52,277 nucleotides of DNA from an uncultured SAR86 cluster bacterium. Lineage in GTDB: Bacteria; Pseudomonadota; Gammaproteobacteria; Magnimaribacterales; TMED112. The DNA is taken from assembly GCA_902563885.1 (NCBI GenBank), contig CACEYZ010000006.1, positions 1-52,277 of the forward strand, written 5' to 3'. This document shows positions 15,599-25,190 of the stretch, piece by piece. A program made the translations under genes and the position numbers. The notes beneath the pieces were generated by a model. The model was not told the DNA's origin. It saw only the letters and a list, made by a program, of their open reading frames with translations, and ran no database searches. Position 1 is the stretch's first letter; each line of letters starts with the position of its first letter.

Positions 15599-18068
15599 AT
15601 CTTTAGTAATTGTTGAATCGCCTTCAAAGGCAAAAACAATAGGTAAGTACCTTGGTCCTGAGTATTTGGTGAAATCTAGTGTTGGACATATTCGAAGATT
15701 AACAAGTGGAAAAAAAGCCATTGACCCGAAAGACTGGTCTGTTTCATATGAAATTGATCCAAAGAAAACAAAAGTTGTTCAAGATTTAAAAAAATCTGCT
15801 AAAGGAGTTGATAAAGTGTTTTTAGCTACTGACTTGGATAGAGAGGGAGAAGCAATTGCATGGCACTTAAAAGAAATTCTCGGTAAGAACCATAATTATA
15901 AAAGAGTTAGATTTAATGAAATTACAAAGTCAGCAATTAAAAGAGCTTTTGAAGACCCAACAGATTTAAATGAGGGCCTTATCGACGCACAAAAAACAAG
16001 AAGGATTTTAGATAGAATTGTAGGATACGACTTATCCAGTTTTCTTTGGAAAAAAATTGGAAGTTACGGAAAGCTTTCGGCTGGAAGGGTTCAGTCTGTT
16101 GCAGTAAAGCTTGTAGTTGAAAAGGAGAGGGAAATTAAAGCCTTTTCTCCAGAGGAATATTGGGAAATTGAAGTAAAAGTAAAACATGAAGAAAGAAATA
16201 TTACTTTTAAATTGAATGTTAAAAAATCAGATCTAAAACTTTCGAATATTGATGAAGCAAAACAAATATCTGAAAAATTACTTAATAATGAAATTGAAAT
16301 TACTGACAATGATAAAACTAAACGTAAAATTCCTATAAAGCCGCCTTTTATCACTTCTACACTTCAACAAACTTCAAGCTCCATGTTAGGATTCAGCCTT
16401 TCAAAAACAATGAAGTTAGCACAAGATTTATATGCTGCTGGTTACATTTCATATATGAGAACAGACTCTCCAAATCTAAGCATTCTTTCGCAAAACAATT
16501 GCAAACAATATCTTCTAGAAAAATTTGGCGACACTTACTCAGAGCCTAGGAATTTTTCTGCTAAAACCTCAAATTCACAAGAAGCTCATGAAGCAATAAG
16601 ACCAACAGATATCAATTTAGAGGCAGATCAAATAACTATGAGTGCTGATCACGTTAAATTGTATAAGCTGATTTGGCAACGTTTTGCAGCTTCACAGATG
16701 CCTCAACCGGAGATAGAAACCAATGCTATCAAGGCTGTATGTGATGGTTTAGTTTTTGAAACTTCCCTAAGTTCTGTAACTTTTGATGGCTTTTATAAAG
16801 TTATGCCACCTCCAAAATCATCATATGTTGATTACGATTTATCTTCTTTAAGCATCGGTCTTTCAAAGAAAATAGATGAGGTTGAAAAGTCACAACATTT
16901 TACTAAACCTCCATCTAGATATTCTGAAGCTAGTCTAGTAAAAGAGCTCGAAAAAAGGGGCATTGGAAGACCTTCCACTTATCAAGAAATTATTACAAAT
17001 ATTCAAGATAGAGGCTATGTTAAAAGTGTAAGTAAGAGACTTTTTGCTACAAAAATTGCAAATTTAATTTCAGATCGATTAAACAAAGGATTTTCACAAA
17101 TTATGGACTATGGATTTACTGCAGATATGGAAAGAAATTTAGATGAAATAGCCTCAGGGAAGTTGGTTTGGAGAAATTTACTTGAAAAATTTTCAGATGA
17201 ATTTGAGCAGGCAAAAGAACAAGCCGAAGACCTCATGGAAAGAAATAAACCTATTGATACTCAAATTATTTGTGATTGTGGAAGAAGTAAAAGAATGCAA
17301 TTGAGAACAAACCAAAGTGGTCAGTTCCTAGGTTGCGAGGCTTTTATACTAGAAGGAGATGAGCAATGTAAGAATACTCTTTCACTTTTAGATGAAGAGT
17401 TATTTTCAGATAGTGATGATAAAGAAGCGGAAAGTATCTTTAATAAAACTAAATGTCCAATATGTAATTCTGCTATGGATGGATACATTATAGACAGTAA
17501 AAGAAAACTTGAAATTTGCTCAAATTCGCCAATTTGTCCTGGAACACTACTTGTTGAAGGAGAATTTATTAAACCAAAAAATGACGATGAAGAGTTTATA
17601 GATTGCCATAAATGTGATGGTCAAATGGAATTAAAACTTGGTAGATTCGGTAAATACTTTGCTTGTCAGAAATGTGATGCTACTCGTCAGATAATGAAAA
17701 ATGGTGAGCTCAAGCCAATCTTTATGGACCCTATAAAACTTGAGGGTTTGCGTTGTGAAAAGTGTGATGATTTTTATCTGCTGCGTGATAGTCTTAAGGG
17801 CTTGTTCCTTGCTGCTTCACAATTTCCAAAGAATCGTGAAACAAGAGCAATTACAGTTAATGAATTAAAACCAGTAACAGACAAACTTCCAGAGAAATAT
17901 AGTTACTTTGCTAAAGCGCCAGAAGTTGATGATGATGGAGATGATTTGGTCGTTAGATTTAACAAAAAAAGCGGAGATCACCTATTATCAGCAGAAGTCA
18001 AAGGGAAGAAAAAAAAGTATTTCTATTTCTTTAATGGATCAAGCTGGGAACAAAAACCAAGAGATTAG
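15588..18068 (+). CDS. topA: DNA topoisomerase I
   Basis: Type IA topoisomerase relaxing negative supercoils. 826 residues (E. coli 865). Toprim domain from the N-terminus (VIVESPSKAKTIGKYLG, with DxD in TDLDREGEAIAWHL), active-site Tyr289 in YISYMRTDSP, EAHEAIRPT, and RPSTYQEIITNIQDRGYV. The C-terminus keeps zinc ribbons (CDCGRSKRM, CPICNSAM, CHKCDGQM with CQKC) and a final ribbon-like part starting CEKCDDFY that lacks its second Cys pair, as is common in gammaproteobacteria. It overlaps pyrD by 11 bases. Confidence 0.97.
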   Translation: MANKSLVIVESPSKAKTIGKYLGPEYLVKSSVGHIRRLTSGKKAIDPKDWSVSYEIDPKKTKVVQDLKKSAKGVDKVFLATDLDREGEAIAWHLKEILGKNHNYKRVRFNEITKSAIKRAFEDPTDLNEGLIDAQKTRRILDRIVGYDLSSFLWKKIGSYGKLSAGRVQSVAVKLVVEKEREIKAFSPEEYWEIEVKVKHEERNITFKLNVKKSDLKLSNIDEAKQISEKLLNNEIEITDNDKTKRKIPIKPPFITSTLQQTSSSMLGFSLSKTMKLAQDLYAAGYISYMRTDSPNLSILSQNNCKQYLLEKFGDTYSEPRNFSAKTSNSQEAHEAIRPTDINLEADQITMSADHVKLYKLIWQRFAASQMPQPEIETNAIKAVCDGLVFETSLSSVTFDGFYKVMPPPKSSYVDYDLSSLSIGLSKKIDEVEKSQHFTKPPSRYSEASLVKELEKRGIGRPSTYQEIITNIQDRGYVKSVSKRLFATKIANLISDRLNKGFSQIMDYGFTADMERNLDEIASGKLVWRNLLEKFSDEFEQAKEQAEDLMERNKPIDTQIICDCGRSKRMQLRTNQSGQFLGCEAFILEGDEQCKNTLSLLDEELFSDSDDKEAESIFNKTKCPICNSAMDGYIIDSKRKLEICSNSPICPGTLLVEGEFIKPKNDDEEFIDCHKCDGQMELKLGRFGKYFACQKCDATRQIMKNGELKPIFMDPIKLEGLRCEKCDDFYLLRDSLKGLFLAASQFPKNRETRAITVNELKPVTDKLPEKYSYFAKAPEVDDDGDDLVVRFNKKSGDHLLSAEVKGKKKKYFYFFNGSSWEQKPRD

Positions 18069-18099
18069 CAAAAAGACTTTAAATATTTCTAAAAGAGCA

Positions 18100-18105
18100 T
18101 ACTAT
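18100..18105 (+). promoter_or_regulatory. -10 element, leaderless start of the 18112 gene
   Basis: TACTAT followed by exactly six bases and the ATG at 18112. Confidence 0.4.
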
Positions 18106-18111
18106 TAAATT

Positions 18112-18375
18112 ATGTCTAAATATTTAGAATTAGTCGAAGTATCCGAAGGTGTAATTGTTCTTAGAAGATCTGATAACAAAAACTCACATCTAGTAAAAAT
18201 TGAATTTTCAGAAGAGGTAAAAAAACTCCTTAACGGTATGGAGTTTGATGTAGCAAAAGAGATGATTAAATCTGGAATTGAAAGCTTAAATGCTGACATA
18301 AATTTAGATAATCTGGATGAAGACTTATTTGAAAATATTTTTAAGCAAGATACTCGGGACAGAGTTTTACACTAA
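18112..18375 (+). CDS. Small conserved-looking protein of unknown function
   Basis: 87 residues, acidic, with an N-terminal beta-rich stretch (YLELVEVSEGVIVLRR) and a C-terminal helical part (DVAKEMIKSGIESLNADI). No cysteines, signal peptide or membrane segment. I do not recognise the family. It sits between topA and the convergent lexA (3-base gap); a small protein between topA and lexA also occurs in pseudomonads, but I cannot show that it is the same one. Its own -10-like TACTAT six bases before the ATG suggests independent expression. Confidence 0.65.
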   Translation: MSKYLELVEVSEGVIVLRRSDNKNSHLVKIEFSEEVKKLLNGMEFDVAKEMIKSGIESLNADINLDNLDEDLFENIFKQDTRDRVLH

Positions 18376-18378
18376 AAT

Positions 18379-18972
18379 TTACAAGACGTCTTCTCTAACG
18401 ACTCCTACAGCTATACCTTCTAAAGAAAAGCCTGAATTCTGATCTATAAGAATGTCGTTATAATTTTTATTTTCCGATACAAGTTTAATTTTGCCATTTT
18501 CTTGAACAAATCTTTTTAGCGTAACTTCTTCCTCTAGTCTAGCAACAACAACCGAACCATTCTCTGCGGTCGATGCTTTTTTTACACCTACAAGATCGTT
18601 TTCGATAATTCCGATATCTTTCATACTGTCGCCTTTAACTCTCAAGAAAAAATCCACTGGAGATGAAATTGGATTTGTAGGAATATATTTTTCAATATTT
18701 TCAACTGCAGATATAGGTGAACCTGCTGCCACTCTGCCTACAATTGGAATGCCTGAATATTCTTCGACTAATTTAAGCCCTCTAGATGAATCAGGAACCT
18801 TTAATAGAACACCTTTCTTAACAAGAGCTTTTATATGTGATTCTGCAGCATTTACCGATTTAAAACCCATTATTTTTGCTATTTCTGCTCTTGTTGGAGG
18901 ATAGCCATAATCATTGACATGTCCTTTAATTACATCGAAAATTTTGAACTGTTGTTCGGTAAGGTTTATCAT
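18379..18972 (-). CDS. lexA: LexA repressor, SOS regulon
   Basis: Represses DNA-damage genes and self-cleaves with RecA. 197 residues (E. coli 202). Winged-helix N-terminus (PPTRAEIAKIMGF) and S24 peptidase C-terminus with all functional residues: cleavage bond Ala83-Gly84 in VAAGSP, nucleophile Ser116 in KGDSM, general base Lys153 in VTLKRF. A LexA box overlaps its own promoter directly before the ATG, so it is autoregulated. Divergent from the 5'-nucleotidase gene and convergent with the 18112 gene. Confidence 0.98.
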   Translation of the reverse strand: MINLTEQQFKIFDVIKGHVNDYGYPPTRAEIAKIMGFKSVNAAESHIKALVKKGVLLKVPDSSRGLKLVEEYSGIPIVGRVAAGSPISAVENIEKYIPTNPISSPVDFFLRVKGDSMKDIGIIENDLVGVKKASTAENGSVVVARLEEEVTLKRFVQENGKIKLVSENKNYNDILIDQNSGFSLEGIAVGVVREDVL

Positions 18973-18975
18973 ATA

Positions 18976-18991
18976 CTGTAATTATATACAG
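18976..18991. promoter_or_regulatory. LexA (SOS) box between lexA and the 5'-nucleotidase gene
   Basis: CTGT-N8-ACAG (CTGTAATTATATACAG), matching the gammaproteobacterial LexA operator. On the minus strand it contains TATAAT, the likely lexA -10, nine bases from the ATG; on the plus strand it lies 22 bases before the ATG at 19014. Repression of both directions is plausible. Confidence 0.85.
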
Positions 18992-19013
18992 TTAATTTTT
19001 ATTTAACAAATTT

Positions 19014-19892
19014 ATGTCTATTTTGAAAATTGGTATCAGCTCAAGAGCTCTCTTTGATTTAAAAGATAGCCATAAGATTTTTAAAGAAAAAGGAATCGAA
19101 GAATATGCTAAATACCAAAGAAAAAATGAGGATAATGCACTAAAAAAAGGTGTTGCCTTTGCTTTGGTTGAAAAGCTTCTGAGAATGAATAAACCTAAAA
19201 AAAAGATAGTGGAGGTAATCTTACTTTCTCGTAATAGTTCAGATACAGGTTTAAGGATTTTTAATTCAATTGAAAAAAATAATCTTGATATTACAAGAGC
19301 AGTTTTTTCTGGGGGAGAAAGCCCATTTCCATATGTAGATGCATTAGATATAGATTTATTCTTATCTGCTGATGTGAATGATGTGAAAGTTGCTGTAGAA
19401 AATAATATTGCCGCTGCTCATATCTTTACCGACAACTATAAACCATCAACTAGCAATGAGTTAAGAATTGGTTTCGATGCAGACGCGGTGATATTCTCTG
19501 ATGAAGCTGAAAGAACATACAAACAAAAGGGGTTAAAAAAATATTTAAAGGAAGAAGGGAGGTCAAAAAAACTCATGAATCCAGGACCATTCAACGGGTT
19601 TTTAAAAAAATTGAATATAATCCAATCAAAATTTTCTGTAAAAAATTGTCCAATTAGAATAGCTTTAGTAACTGCTAGGGCTGCGCCTGCCCATAAAAGA
19701 GTTATAAATACACTAAGAAAAGAGAATATTAGAATTGATGAAACTTTTTTTTTAGGAGGATTACCTAAAGGTAAATTTTTAGAAGGATTTTCAGCAGATA
19801 TATTTTTTGATGACCTCACTGAAAATTGCATTGAAGCAACTAGTCATGTTTCAACTGGTCATGTACCATACGGGATAAATAATCCTAAATGA
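19014..19892 (+). CDS. Cytosolic 5'-nucleotidase (NT5C1-type family)
   Basis: 292 residues of the 5'-nucleotidase family that includes animal cN-I enzymes and dephosphorylates nucleoside monophosphates. N-terminal SRALFDL and the signature IGFDADAVIFSDEAE (Asp155 and Asp157), then NPGPFNGFLKKL, VTARAAPAHKRV, and FLGGLPKGKFLEGF with FFDD, all typical HAD-like motifs of the family. No signal peptide. It begins the long plus-strand run; its stop overlaps the thrH start (ATGA). Its promoter region contains the LexA box, so damage-induced expression is possible. Salvage of nucleotides released by repair would fit but is inference. Confidence 0.88.
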   Translation: MSILKIGISSRALFDLKDSHKIFKEKGIEEYAKYQRKNEDNALKKGVAFALVEKLLRMNKPKKKIVEVILLSRNSSDTGLRIFNSIEKNNLDITRAVFSGGESPFPYVDALDIDLFLSADVNDVKVAVENNIAAAHIFTDNYKPSTSNELRIGFDADAVIFSDEAERTYKQKGLKKYLKEEGRSKKLMNPGPFNGFLKKLNIIQSKFSVKNCPIRIALVTARAAPAHKRVINTLRKENIRIDETFFLGGLPKGKFLEGFSADIFFDDLTENCIEATSHVSTGHVPYGINNPK

Positions 19893-20476
19893 AAATACTT
19901 TGTACTGATCTTGAAGGAACATTAGCTCCAGAAATTTGGCAAGAGCTTGGTGAGCATTTAAATATTCCTGAACTCAATCTAACCACAAGAGATATTCCTA
20001 ATTTTGAGGATTTAATGAAGCAAAGAATGGAAACTCTCAAGAAAAATGAAATAAAATTTTCAGAAATTAAAAAATTTTTAGCATCCATTGAGCCATTTGA
20101 GGGCGCGAAAAATTTTTTGAGTGGATTAAAAAACAAATATCAGGTTGTAATCGTTTCAGACACATTCTATGAATTGGGCCTTCCAGTAGTGGAAAAACTC
20201 GGAAACTATCCAATTTTGTGCCACCATCTTGAAATTGAGGATGATTATATCTCTGGGTATGAAAAAAGGCAGGACTATCCAAAAAAGTCTGTTATACAAG
20301 GCTTTTCAAAGATGAATTTTGAGTGTTTTTGTATTGGAGACTCGTACAACGATATTCAAATGATTGATGAAGCTAAAGGAGCATTTATTTTTGCACCAGA
20401 TGAAATAAAAAAATTACGACCTGATATAATTTCTTTCGATAATTATGAAGATTTACAAAATCATCTTTTAAAATGA
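19889..20476 (+). CDS. thrH: ThrH-type phosphoserine phosphatase / homoserine phosphotransferase
   Basis: HAD enzyme of the Pseudomonas ThrH type, which hydrolyses phosphoserine and can transfer its phosphate to homoserine. 195 residues (about 205 in Pseudomonas). Distinctive: [15 protein letters not shown] (nucleophile Asp7; ThrH has DLEG rather than DxDxT), [54 protein letters not shown] overlaps on both sides couple it to the 5'-nucleotidase and queH. Confidence 0.93.
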   Translation: MKILCTDLEGTLAPEIWQELGEHLNIPELNLTTRDIPNFEDLMKQRMETLKKNEIKFSEIKKFLASIEPFEGAKNFLSGLKNKYQVVIVSDTFYELGLPVVEKLGNYPILCHHLEIEDDYISGYEKRQDYPKKSVIQGFSKMNFECFCIGDSYNDIQMIDEAKGAFIFAPDEIKKLRPDIISFDNYEDLQNHLLK

Positions 20477-21138
20477 ACAAATATAGTCTAGAAAACTATT
20501 CTCGCCCGACACTTCAAATGCCTCATGGAAAAAAGAAACTGTTATTGCATAGTTGTTGTGCGCCTTGTGCAGGTGAAATAATGGAAGCAGTTGCAGCATC
20601 TGATATTGATACCTCAATTTTTTTCTATAATCCAAATATTCATCCTAAAGAGGAATATGAAATTAGAAAGGATGAGAATATTCGCTTTGCTAAAAAACTT
20701 GATTTTGATTTTATTGATGCTGATTATGATAAAGATAATTGGTTTGATAGAGTCAAAGGTCTTGAGAATAAACCAGAAAGAGGAGAAAGATGCACGGTAT
20801 GTTTTGATATGCGTTTTGAGAGGACAGCGTTGTATGCATATGAAAATAAGTATGATGTGTTTGCTACAACTCTTGGAATATCAAGATGGAAAGATTTAAA
20901 TCAAATTAATAAATCTGGTTTAAAAGCTGCAAACCGTTATAATGATTTGGCTTTTTGGGATTTTGATTGGAGAAAGCAGGGTGGCTCATCTAGAATGCTA
21001 GAAATTTCAAAAAAAGAAAAATTTTATAAGCAAGAATATTGTGGATGTGTTTACAGTCTCAGAGACACTAATAGGTGGAGAAAATCTAATAATCGAGACA
21101 TTATCAAAAGAGGAATAAATTTTTACGAAATAAAATGA
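20473..21138 (+). CDS. queH: Epoxyqueuosine reductase QueH
   Basis: Last step of queuosine synthesis in tRNA: reduction of epoxyqueuosine. This is the QueH (DUF208) type, unrelated to QueG. 221 residues. Cysteines expected for its Fe-S cluster and metal site: [12 protein letters not shown] (Cys28, 29, 32), [12 protein letters not shown], and [10 protein letters not shown]; also [16 protein letters not shown] and [10 protein letters not shown]. It overlaps both neighbours by four bases (ATGA). Confidence 0.93.
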   Translation: MNKYSLENYSRPTLQMPHGKKKLLLHSCCAPCAGEIMEAVAASDIDTSIFFYNPNIHPKEEYEIRKDENIRFAKKLDFDFIDADYDKDNWFDRVKGLENKPERGERCTVCFDMRFERTALYAYENKYDVFATTLGISRWKDLNQINKSGLKAANRYNDLAFWDFDWRKQGGSSRMLEISKKEKFYKQEYCGCVYSLRDTNRWRKSNNRDIIKRGINFYEIK

Positions 21139-22253
21139 CAAAAAAATTAGAGGGAGCAGGTCTAAGAGGTCAGTCAGCAGGGCAAACTTCTCTATCAACT
21201 GTTGAGCAAGAGGGCTCACTCAGATATCTTGGGTATAGCATTGAGGATTTAGCAAAAAATGCTTCTTTTGAAGAAGTTGCATACTTGCTACTTCTTGGAC
21301 AGTTGCCTAATTCTAATCAGCTTCATGATTTTGAAAATGAGCTTTTTGAACTTAGAGCAATGCCAACTTCTTTAGTGAGTGTACTTGAGTCAATTCCTTC
21401 ATCAGCTCACCCAATGGAAGTTATTAGAACCATCGTTTCCTATATGGGAGTAATTGAGCCTGAAAAATCTTTCGAAGATCAGCTCCACATAGCAAAAAGA
21501 CTTTTAGGTGTTACTACTTCAGCAATAGTTTATTGGTATGTATTTTCTCATGAAAACAAAAAAATAGATCAAGAAACAGGAGAAAAGTCGTTAGCAGCTC
21601 ATTTTCTTAAATTGTTGAGACAAGAGGAAATACCTGAACTTCATCAAAAAACTTTAGATGTGTCACTTACTTTATATGCTGAGCATGAATTTAATGCATC
21701 AACATTCACTGGGAGAGTTTGTGCATCGACTTTATCTGATTTGCATTCCTGTCTTACAGCTGCAGTTGGTAGTTTGAGGGGGCCACTTCACGGTGGTGCT
21801 AACGAGGAGGCTATGGTTATGCTTCAAGAAGTGCAATCTGTCGAGAGTGTAAAAAATTATGTCGACCAAAAGCTTCAAAACAAAGAAAAGATTATGGGAT
21901 TTGGTCATGCTGTCTATTCTGTCAAAGATCCAAGAAGCAATATTATTAAAGATTTCTCTGAGAAATTGAGTAAAGATCATGCAGATAAACTGCTTCATGA
22001 TATTGCTGAAGAAATGGAAACCTATATGTGGGAATTAAAGAAACTATTTCCAAATACAGATTTTTTTCATGCTCCCGCTTATCATTACATTGGAATACCA
22101 ACCAAACTTTTTACTCCACTTTTTGCAATTGCGAGAATAGTAGGTTGGTCTGCACACGCATTTGAGCAAAGGGGTAATAACAGAATCATAAGACCTAGTG
22201 CAGATTATATCGGCCCTGAAGATAGAGAATGGATTGATATTAAATCAAGGTAA
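21135..22253 (+). CDS. prpC: 2-methylcitrate synthase
   Basis: Condenses propionyl-CoA and oxaloacetate in the methylcitrate cycle. 372 residues, the short citrate-synthase-like form. Catalytic regions: [26 protein letters not shown], and [17 protein letters not shown] with [24 protein letters not shown] at the end, the last strongly PrpC-like. Assignment as PrpC rather than GltA is supported by prpD next door (1-base overlap). Confidence 0.93.
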   Translation: MTKKLEGAGLRGQSAGQTSLSTVEQEGSLRYLGYSIEDLAKNASFEEVAYLLLLGQLPNSNQLHDFENELFELRAMPTSLVSVLESIPSSAHPMEVIRTIVSYMGVIEPEKSFEDQLHIAKRLLGVTTSAIVYWYVFSHENKKIDQETGEKSLAAHFLKLLRQEEIPELHQKTLDVSLTLYAEHEFNASTFTGRVCASTLSDLHSCLTAAVGSLRGPLHGGANEEAMVMLQEVQSVESVKNYVDQKLQNKEKIMGFGHAVYSVKDPRSNIIKDFSEKLSKDHADKLLHDIAEEMETYMWELKKLFPNTDFFHAPAYHYIGIPTKLFTPLFAIARIVGWSAHAFEQRGNNRIIRPSADYIGPEDREWIDIKSR

Positions 22254-23641
22254 TGCCAAATTTCGATCCTATAATTAAAAAGATAACTGATTATGTTCAA
22301 TCTTTTGAAGCAAAAGAAAATAGTCTGCTAGAGGCGAAAACCTGTTTTTTTGATAGTCTTGCCTGCTCATTTCTTGCATTAGAATATGATCAGGTCCAAA
22401 AATTTTGTTCAATTGAATACATAAAAAATTCTACAGGCTCTTCAAGAGTTGTAGGTACTGATATCAAATCAAATCCTGTTGAAGCTGCATTTTTAAATGG
22501 TGCATTAATTAGATGGCTAGATTTTAATGATACTTGGTTAGCAAAAGAGTGGGGGCATCCTTCAGATAATCTCGCAGCTATTTTATCAATGCATGATTAT
22601 TTAAAAGTTGAAAGAAATAAAAATTATTCATTCAAAGATTTATTAAATCTAATGGTGATTGCCCATGAAGTGCAAGGATGTTTGGCTATTGAAAATAGCT
22701 TAAATGAGGTTGGAATAGATCATGTTGCATTTGTGAAGGTTGCCTCTGCAGCAATTGCTTCAAAAATGCTTGGACAAGGCTCACAGAAAATGAATTCAAC
22801 TATTAGTAACTCTTTTATTGACGGGCAAAGCCTCAGAACTTATCGTCATTTTCCAAATACAGGCACTAGAAAGAGTTGGGCTGCAGGCGACGCATCTGCT
22901 AGAGGGATAAAGCAGGCTTTTATTTCAGAAGTTAGTGAAGAAATATATCCGTCAGCCTTGTCAGCTAAAACTTGGGGCTTTAATGATGTGATTATGAAGA
23001 AAGATTCTCTAAAGCTACAAAGAGAATTGGGCTCATATGTTATGGACAATATCCTTTATAAAGTAAACTTTCCTGCAGAGTTTCACGCTCAAACTGCTGC
23101 CGAAGCTGCTATAAACCTAAAAAAATCAAATGAATTTAAGATAGAAGATATTGAGCAGGTTGAGATTCATACTCAAGAGCCAGGTGTAAGAATTATTTCT
23201 AAACAGGGACCTTTAAAAAATTATGCAGACAGAGATCACTGTATCGAATATATAGTTGCGTGGTGCTTAATTTATGGGAGTTTAAATTCAGATTCATATA
23301 GTGATGCTTCCTCAAAGGATCCTCAAATTGAATACATCAGAAATTGCACTGTTACCAAAGAGGATAAAAATTACACCAAAAGCTATTATGATTTAAATGA
23401 TAGAGCTATTGGAAACAAAGTTTCGGTTAAACTTAATAATGGAATTGTGTTTCACGAAGAAGTTAAGTATCCATTAGGGCACAAACAAAGAAGAGAAGAG
23501 TCAAAACCTTTCCTTAAGGAAAAATTTTTAATGGCGATTGAAAAATTTGGTGTAGATGCTGAATATTTAATGGAAGTTTATGAAAGCAATAATTTAGATG
23601 ATGTTGATATTTCCAATATCTTAGACAGAATATACAAATAA
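22253..23641 (+). CDS. prpD: 2-methylcitrate dehydratase
   Basis: Dehydrates 2-methylcitrate to 2-methyl-cis-aconitate. MmgE/PrpD family, 462 residues (E. coli 483). Closely PrpD-like block: AAFLNGALIRWLDFNDTW followed by EWGHPSDNLAAIL; later WAAGDASARG, NFPAEFHAQTAAEAA and KYPLGHKQRR. Coupled to prpC by a one-base overlap; aroC starts one base after its stop. The methylisocitrate lyase gene prpB is not in the window; acnB at 29183 could supply the hydratase step. Confidence 0.93.
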   Translation: MPNFDPIIKKITDYVQSFEAKENSLLEAKTCFFDSLACSFLALEYDQVQKFCSIEYIKNSTGSSRVVGTDIKSNPVEAAFLNGALIRWLDFNDTWLAKEWGHPSDNLAAILSMHDYLKVERNKNYSFKDLLNLMVIAHEVQGCLAIENSLNEVGIDHVAFVKVASAAIASKMLGQGSQKMNSTISNSFIDGQSLRTYRHFPNTGTRKSWAAGDASARGIKQAFISEVSEEIYPSALSAKTWGFNDVIMKKDSLKLQRELGSYVMDNILYKVNFPAEFHAQTAAEAAINLKKSNEFKIEDIEQVEIHTQEPGVRIISKQGPLKNYADRDHCIEYIVAWCLIYGSLNSDSYSDASSKDPQIEYIRNCTVTKEDKNYTKSYYDLNDRAIGNKVSVKLNNGIVFHEEVKYPLGHKQRREESKPFLKEKFLMAIEKFGVDAEYLMEVYESNNLDDVDISNILDRIYK

Positions 23642-23642
23642 T

Positions 23643-24716
23643 ATGTCCGGAAATACTTTTGGTAAAATTTTTAAATTGACTACATTTGGTGAAAGTCATG
23701 GTATTGCTTTGGGAGGTGTAATAGATGGTTGTCCTCCAAATATTGAGATAAATGAGATAGATATTCAGAAAGAGCTAGATAGAAGAAAGCCAGGCCAATC
23801 AAAATATGTTACCCAAAGAAAAGAATCAGACAAAGTTGAAATACTTTCAGGAGTATTTGAAGGTAAGACGACAGGTACTCCTATCGGTTTATTGGTCAGA
23901 AATACTGATCAGAAGTCTAAAGATTACGAAAACATAAAAGATAAATTTAGGCCAGGCCATGCAGATTTCACTTATCAACTAAAGTATGGAATAAGAGACT
24001 TCAGAGGAGGTGGCAGAGCGAGTGCAAGAGAGACAGTTATGCGGGTAGCTGGAGGAGCTATTGCAAAGAAAGTTTTAGAAAAAAAAGGAGTAATAGTTAG
24101 AGCAGGAGTGATGCAAATTGGCGATGTTGTGGCTGATTCATATGACTTTAGTGATGTAAGAAAAAATAATTTTAACTTCTTAGATAAATCAAAGGTTAAA
24201 TCTCTCGAAAACTTTTTTAAAGAGCTTATCAAGGATCAAGATTCAATTGGTGCAAAGATTCTAGTTAATATTAATGGACTGGAGCCTGGTATCGGTTCTC
24301 CAGTATTTTCAAAACTTGATGCTGAGTTAGCTAAAGCGCTAATGAGTGTAAATGCTGTCAAAGCAATTGAAGTTGGAACAGGTGTGGATAGTGTCACAAT
24401 GAGAGGTTCAGAAAATAGAGATATCATTTCAGTAGATGGCTTTGAAACAAATAATTCAGGAGGAATTTTAGGAGGTATTTCAAATGGAGATGATATAAAT
24501 ATATTTGCTTCACTTAAACCAACATCAAGCATTTCCCAAAAAACCACAACTACCAATATAGACAATCAAAAAGTAGATCTTGAAGTCAAGGGAAGACATG
24601 ACCCTTGTGTAGGTTTAAGAGCAGCTCCAATTCTTGAAGCAATGGTAGCGCTTACAATCATTGACCACATGTTAATTGATAAAGCACAATGTTTTGATGT
24701 GGAGCGTAAAACGTAA
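23643..24716 (+). CDS. aroC: Chorismate synthase
   Basis: Last shikimate step, EPSP to chorismate, needing reduced FMN. 357 residues (E. coli 361). Signatures: [52 protein letters not shown] and [18 protein letters not shown]. Tight in the plus run (1-base gap before, 10-base gap after). Confidence 0.97.
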   Translation: MSGNTFGKIFKLTTFGESHGIALGGVIDGCPPNIEINEIDIQKELDRRKPGQSKYVTQRKESDKVEILSGVFEGKTTGTPIGLLVRNTDQKSKDYENIKDKFRPGHADFTYQLKYGIRDFRGGGRASARETVMRVAGGAIAKKVLEKKGVIVRAGVMQIGDVVADSYDFSDVRKNNFNFLDKSKVKSLENFFKELIKDQDSIGAKILVNINGLEPGIGSPVFSKLDAELAKALMSVNAVKAIEVGTGVDSVTMRGSENRDIISVDGFETNNSGGILGGISNGDDINIFASLKPTSSISQKTTTTNIDNQKVDLEVKGRHDPCVGLRAAPILEAMVALTIIDHMLIDKAQCFDVERKT

Positions 24717-24726
24717 TTATCTGTAA

Positions 24727-25188
24727 ATGAATTATCTTTATCAAATAGATTACAAGGTTCTCCAAGATTTCGGCGAAAGGATATTTAAAAGTCCTAATGA
24801 CACAAAAATCAATTTTCTAGAAAATCTAAACTTTTCAAACTTTGATGTTGATACTATTTTCATCCTTTTAGTTTTGGTAATTTTCTTTATTTTTTTAGCA
24901 CTAGATAAGTCAAATAAAAAATCAAAAAAAATAATACTTACTCCAAAGCCTCAAATATATGAAAAGTCGGTGAATGAGGCCAAGAAAATTAAAAACAAGA
25001 AAAAATCAATCAAAAGGAAGAGTAATGAAATCAGTGCCGATGAGGTAAAACAAAAAATTGATCTTGCCGTTGCTTACATAGAAATGGGCGAGAAAAAAAA
25101 TGCCAGAACAACAATAAATCAACTTAAAAAATTCAATTTATCAGCTGTAGAAAAAAAATTAATTAAAGATCTAAATAAAAACCTGTAA
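24727..25188 (+). CDS. Miniature FimV-like membrane protein
   Basis: 153 residues. A short N-terminal part is followed by one membrane helix (about 42-60, FILLVLVIFFIFLAL), a strongly basic linker, and a C-terminal TPR-like motif, DEVKQKIDLAVAYIEMGEKKNARTTI (split here: KQKIDLAVAYIEMG then EKKNARTTI). That segment matches the conserved C-terminal domain of FimV, a polar scaffold for type IV pili and twitching. In pseudomonads fimV lies just upstream of truA, as here, but encodes 700-900 residues with LysM; here the periplasmic part is almost gone. Homology is argued from motif plus position. Confidence 0.65.
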   Translation: MNYLYQIDYKVLQDFGERIFKSPNDTKINFLENLNFSNFDVDTIFILLVLVIFFIFLALDKSNKKSKKIILTPKPQIYEKSVNEAKKIKNKKKSIKRKSNEISADEVKQKIDLAVAYIEMGEKKNARTTINQLKKFNLSAVEKKLIKDLNKNL

Positions 25189-25190
25189 TC

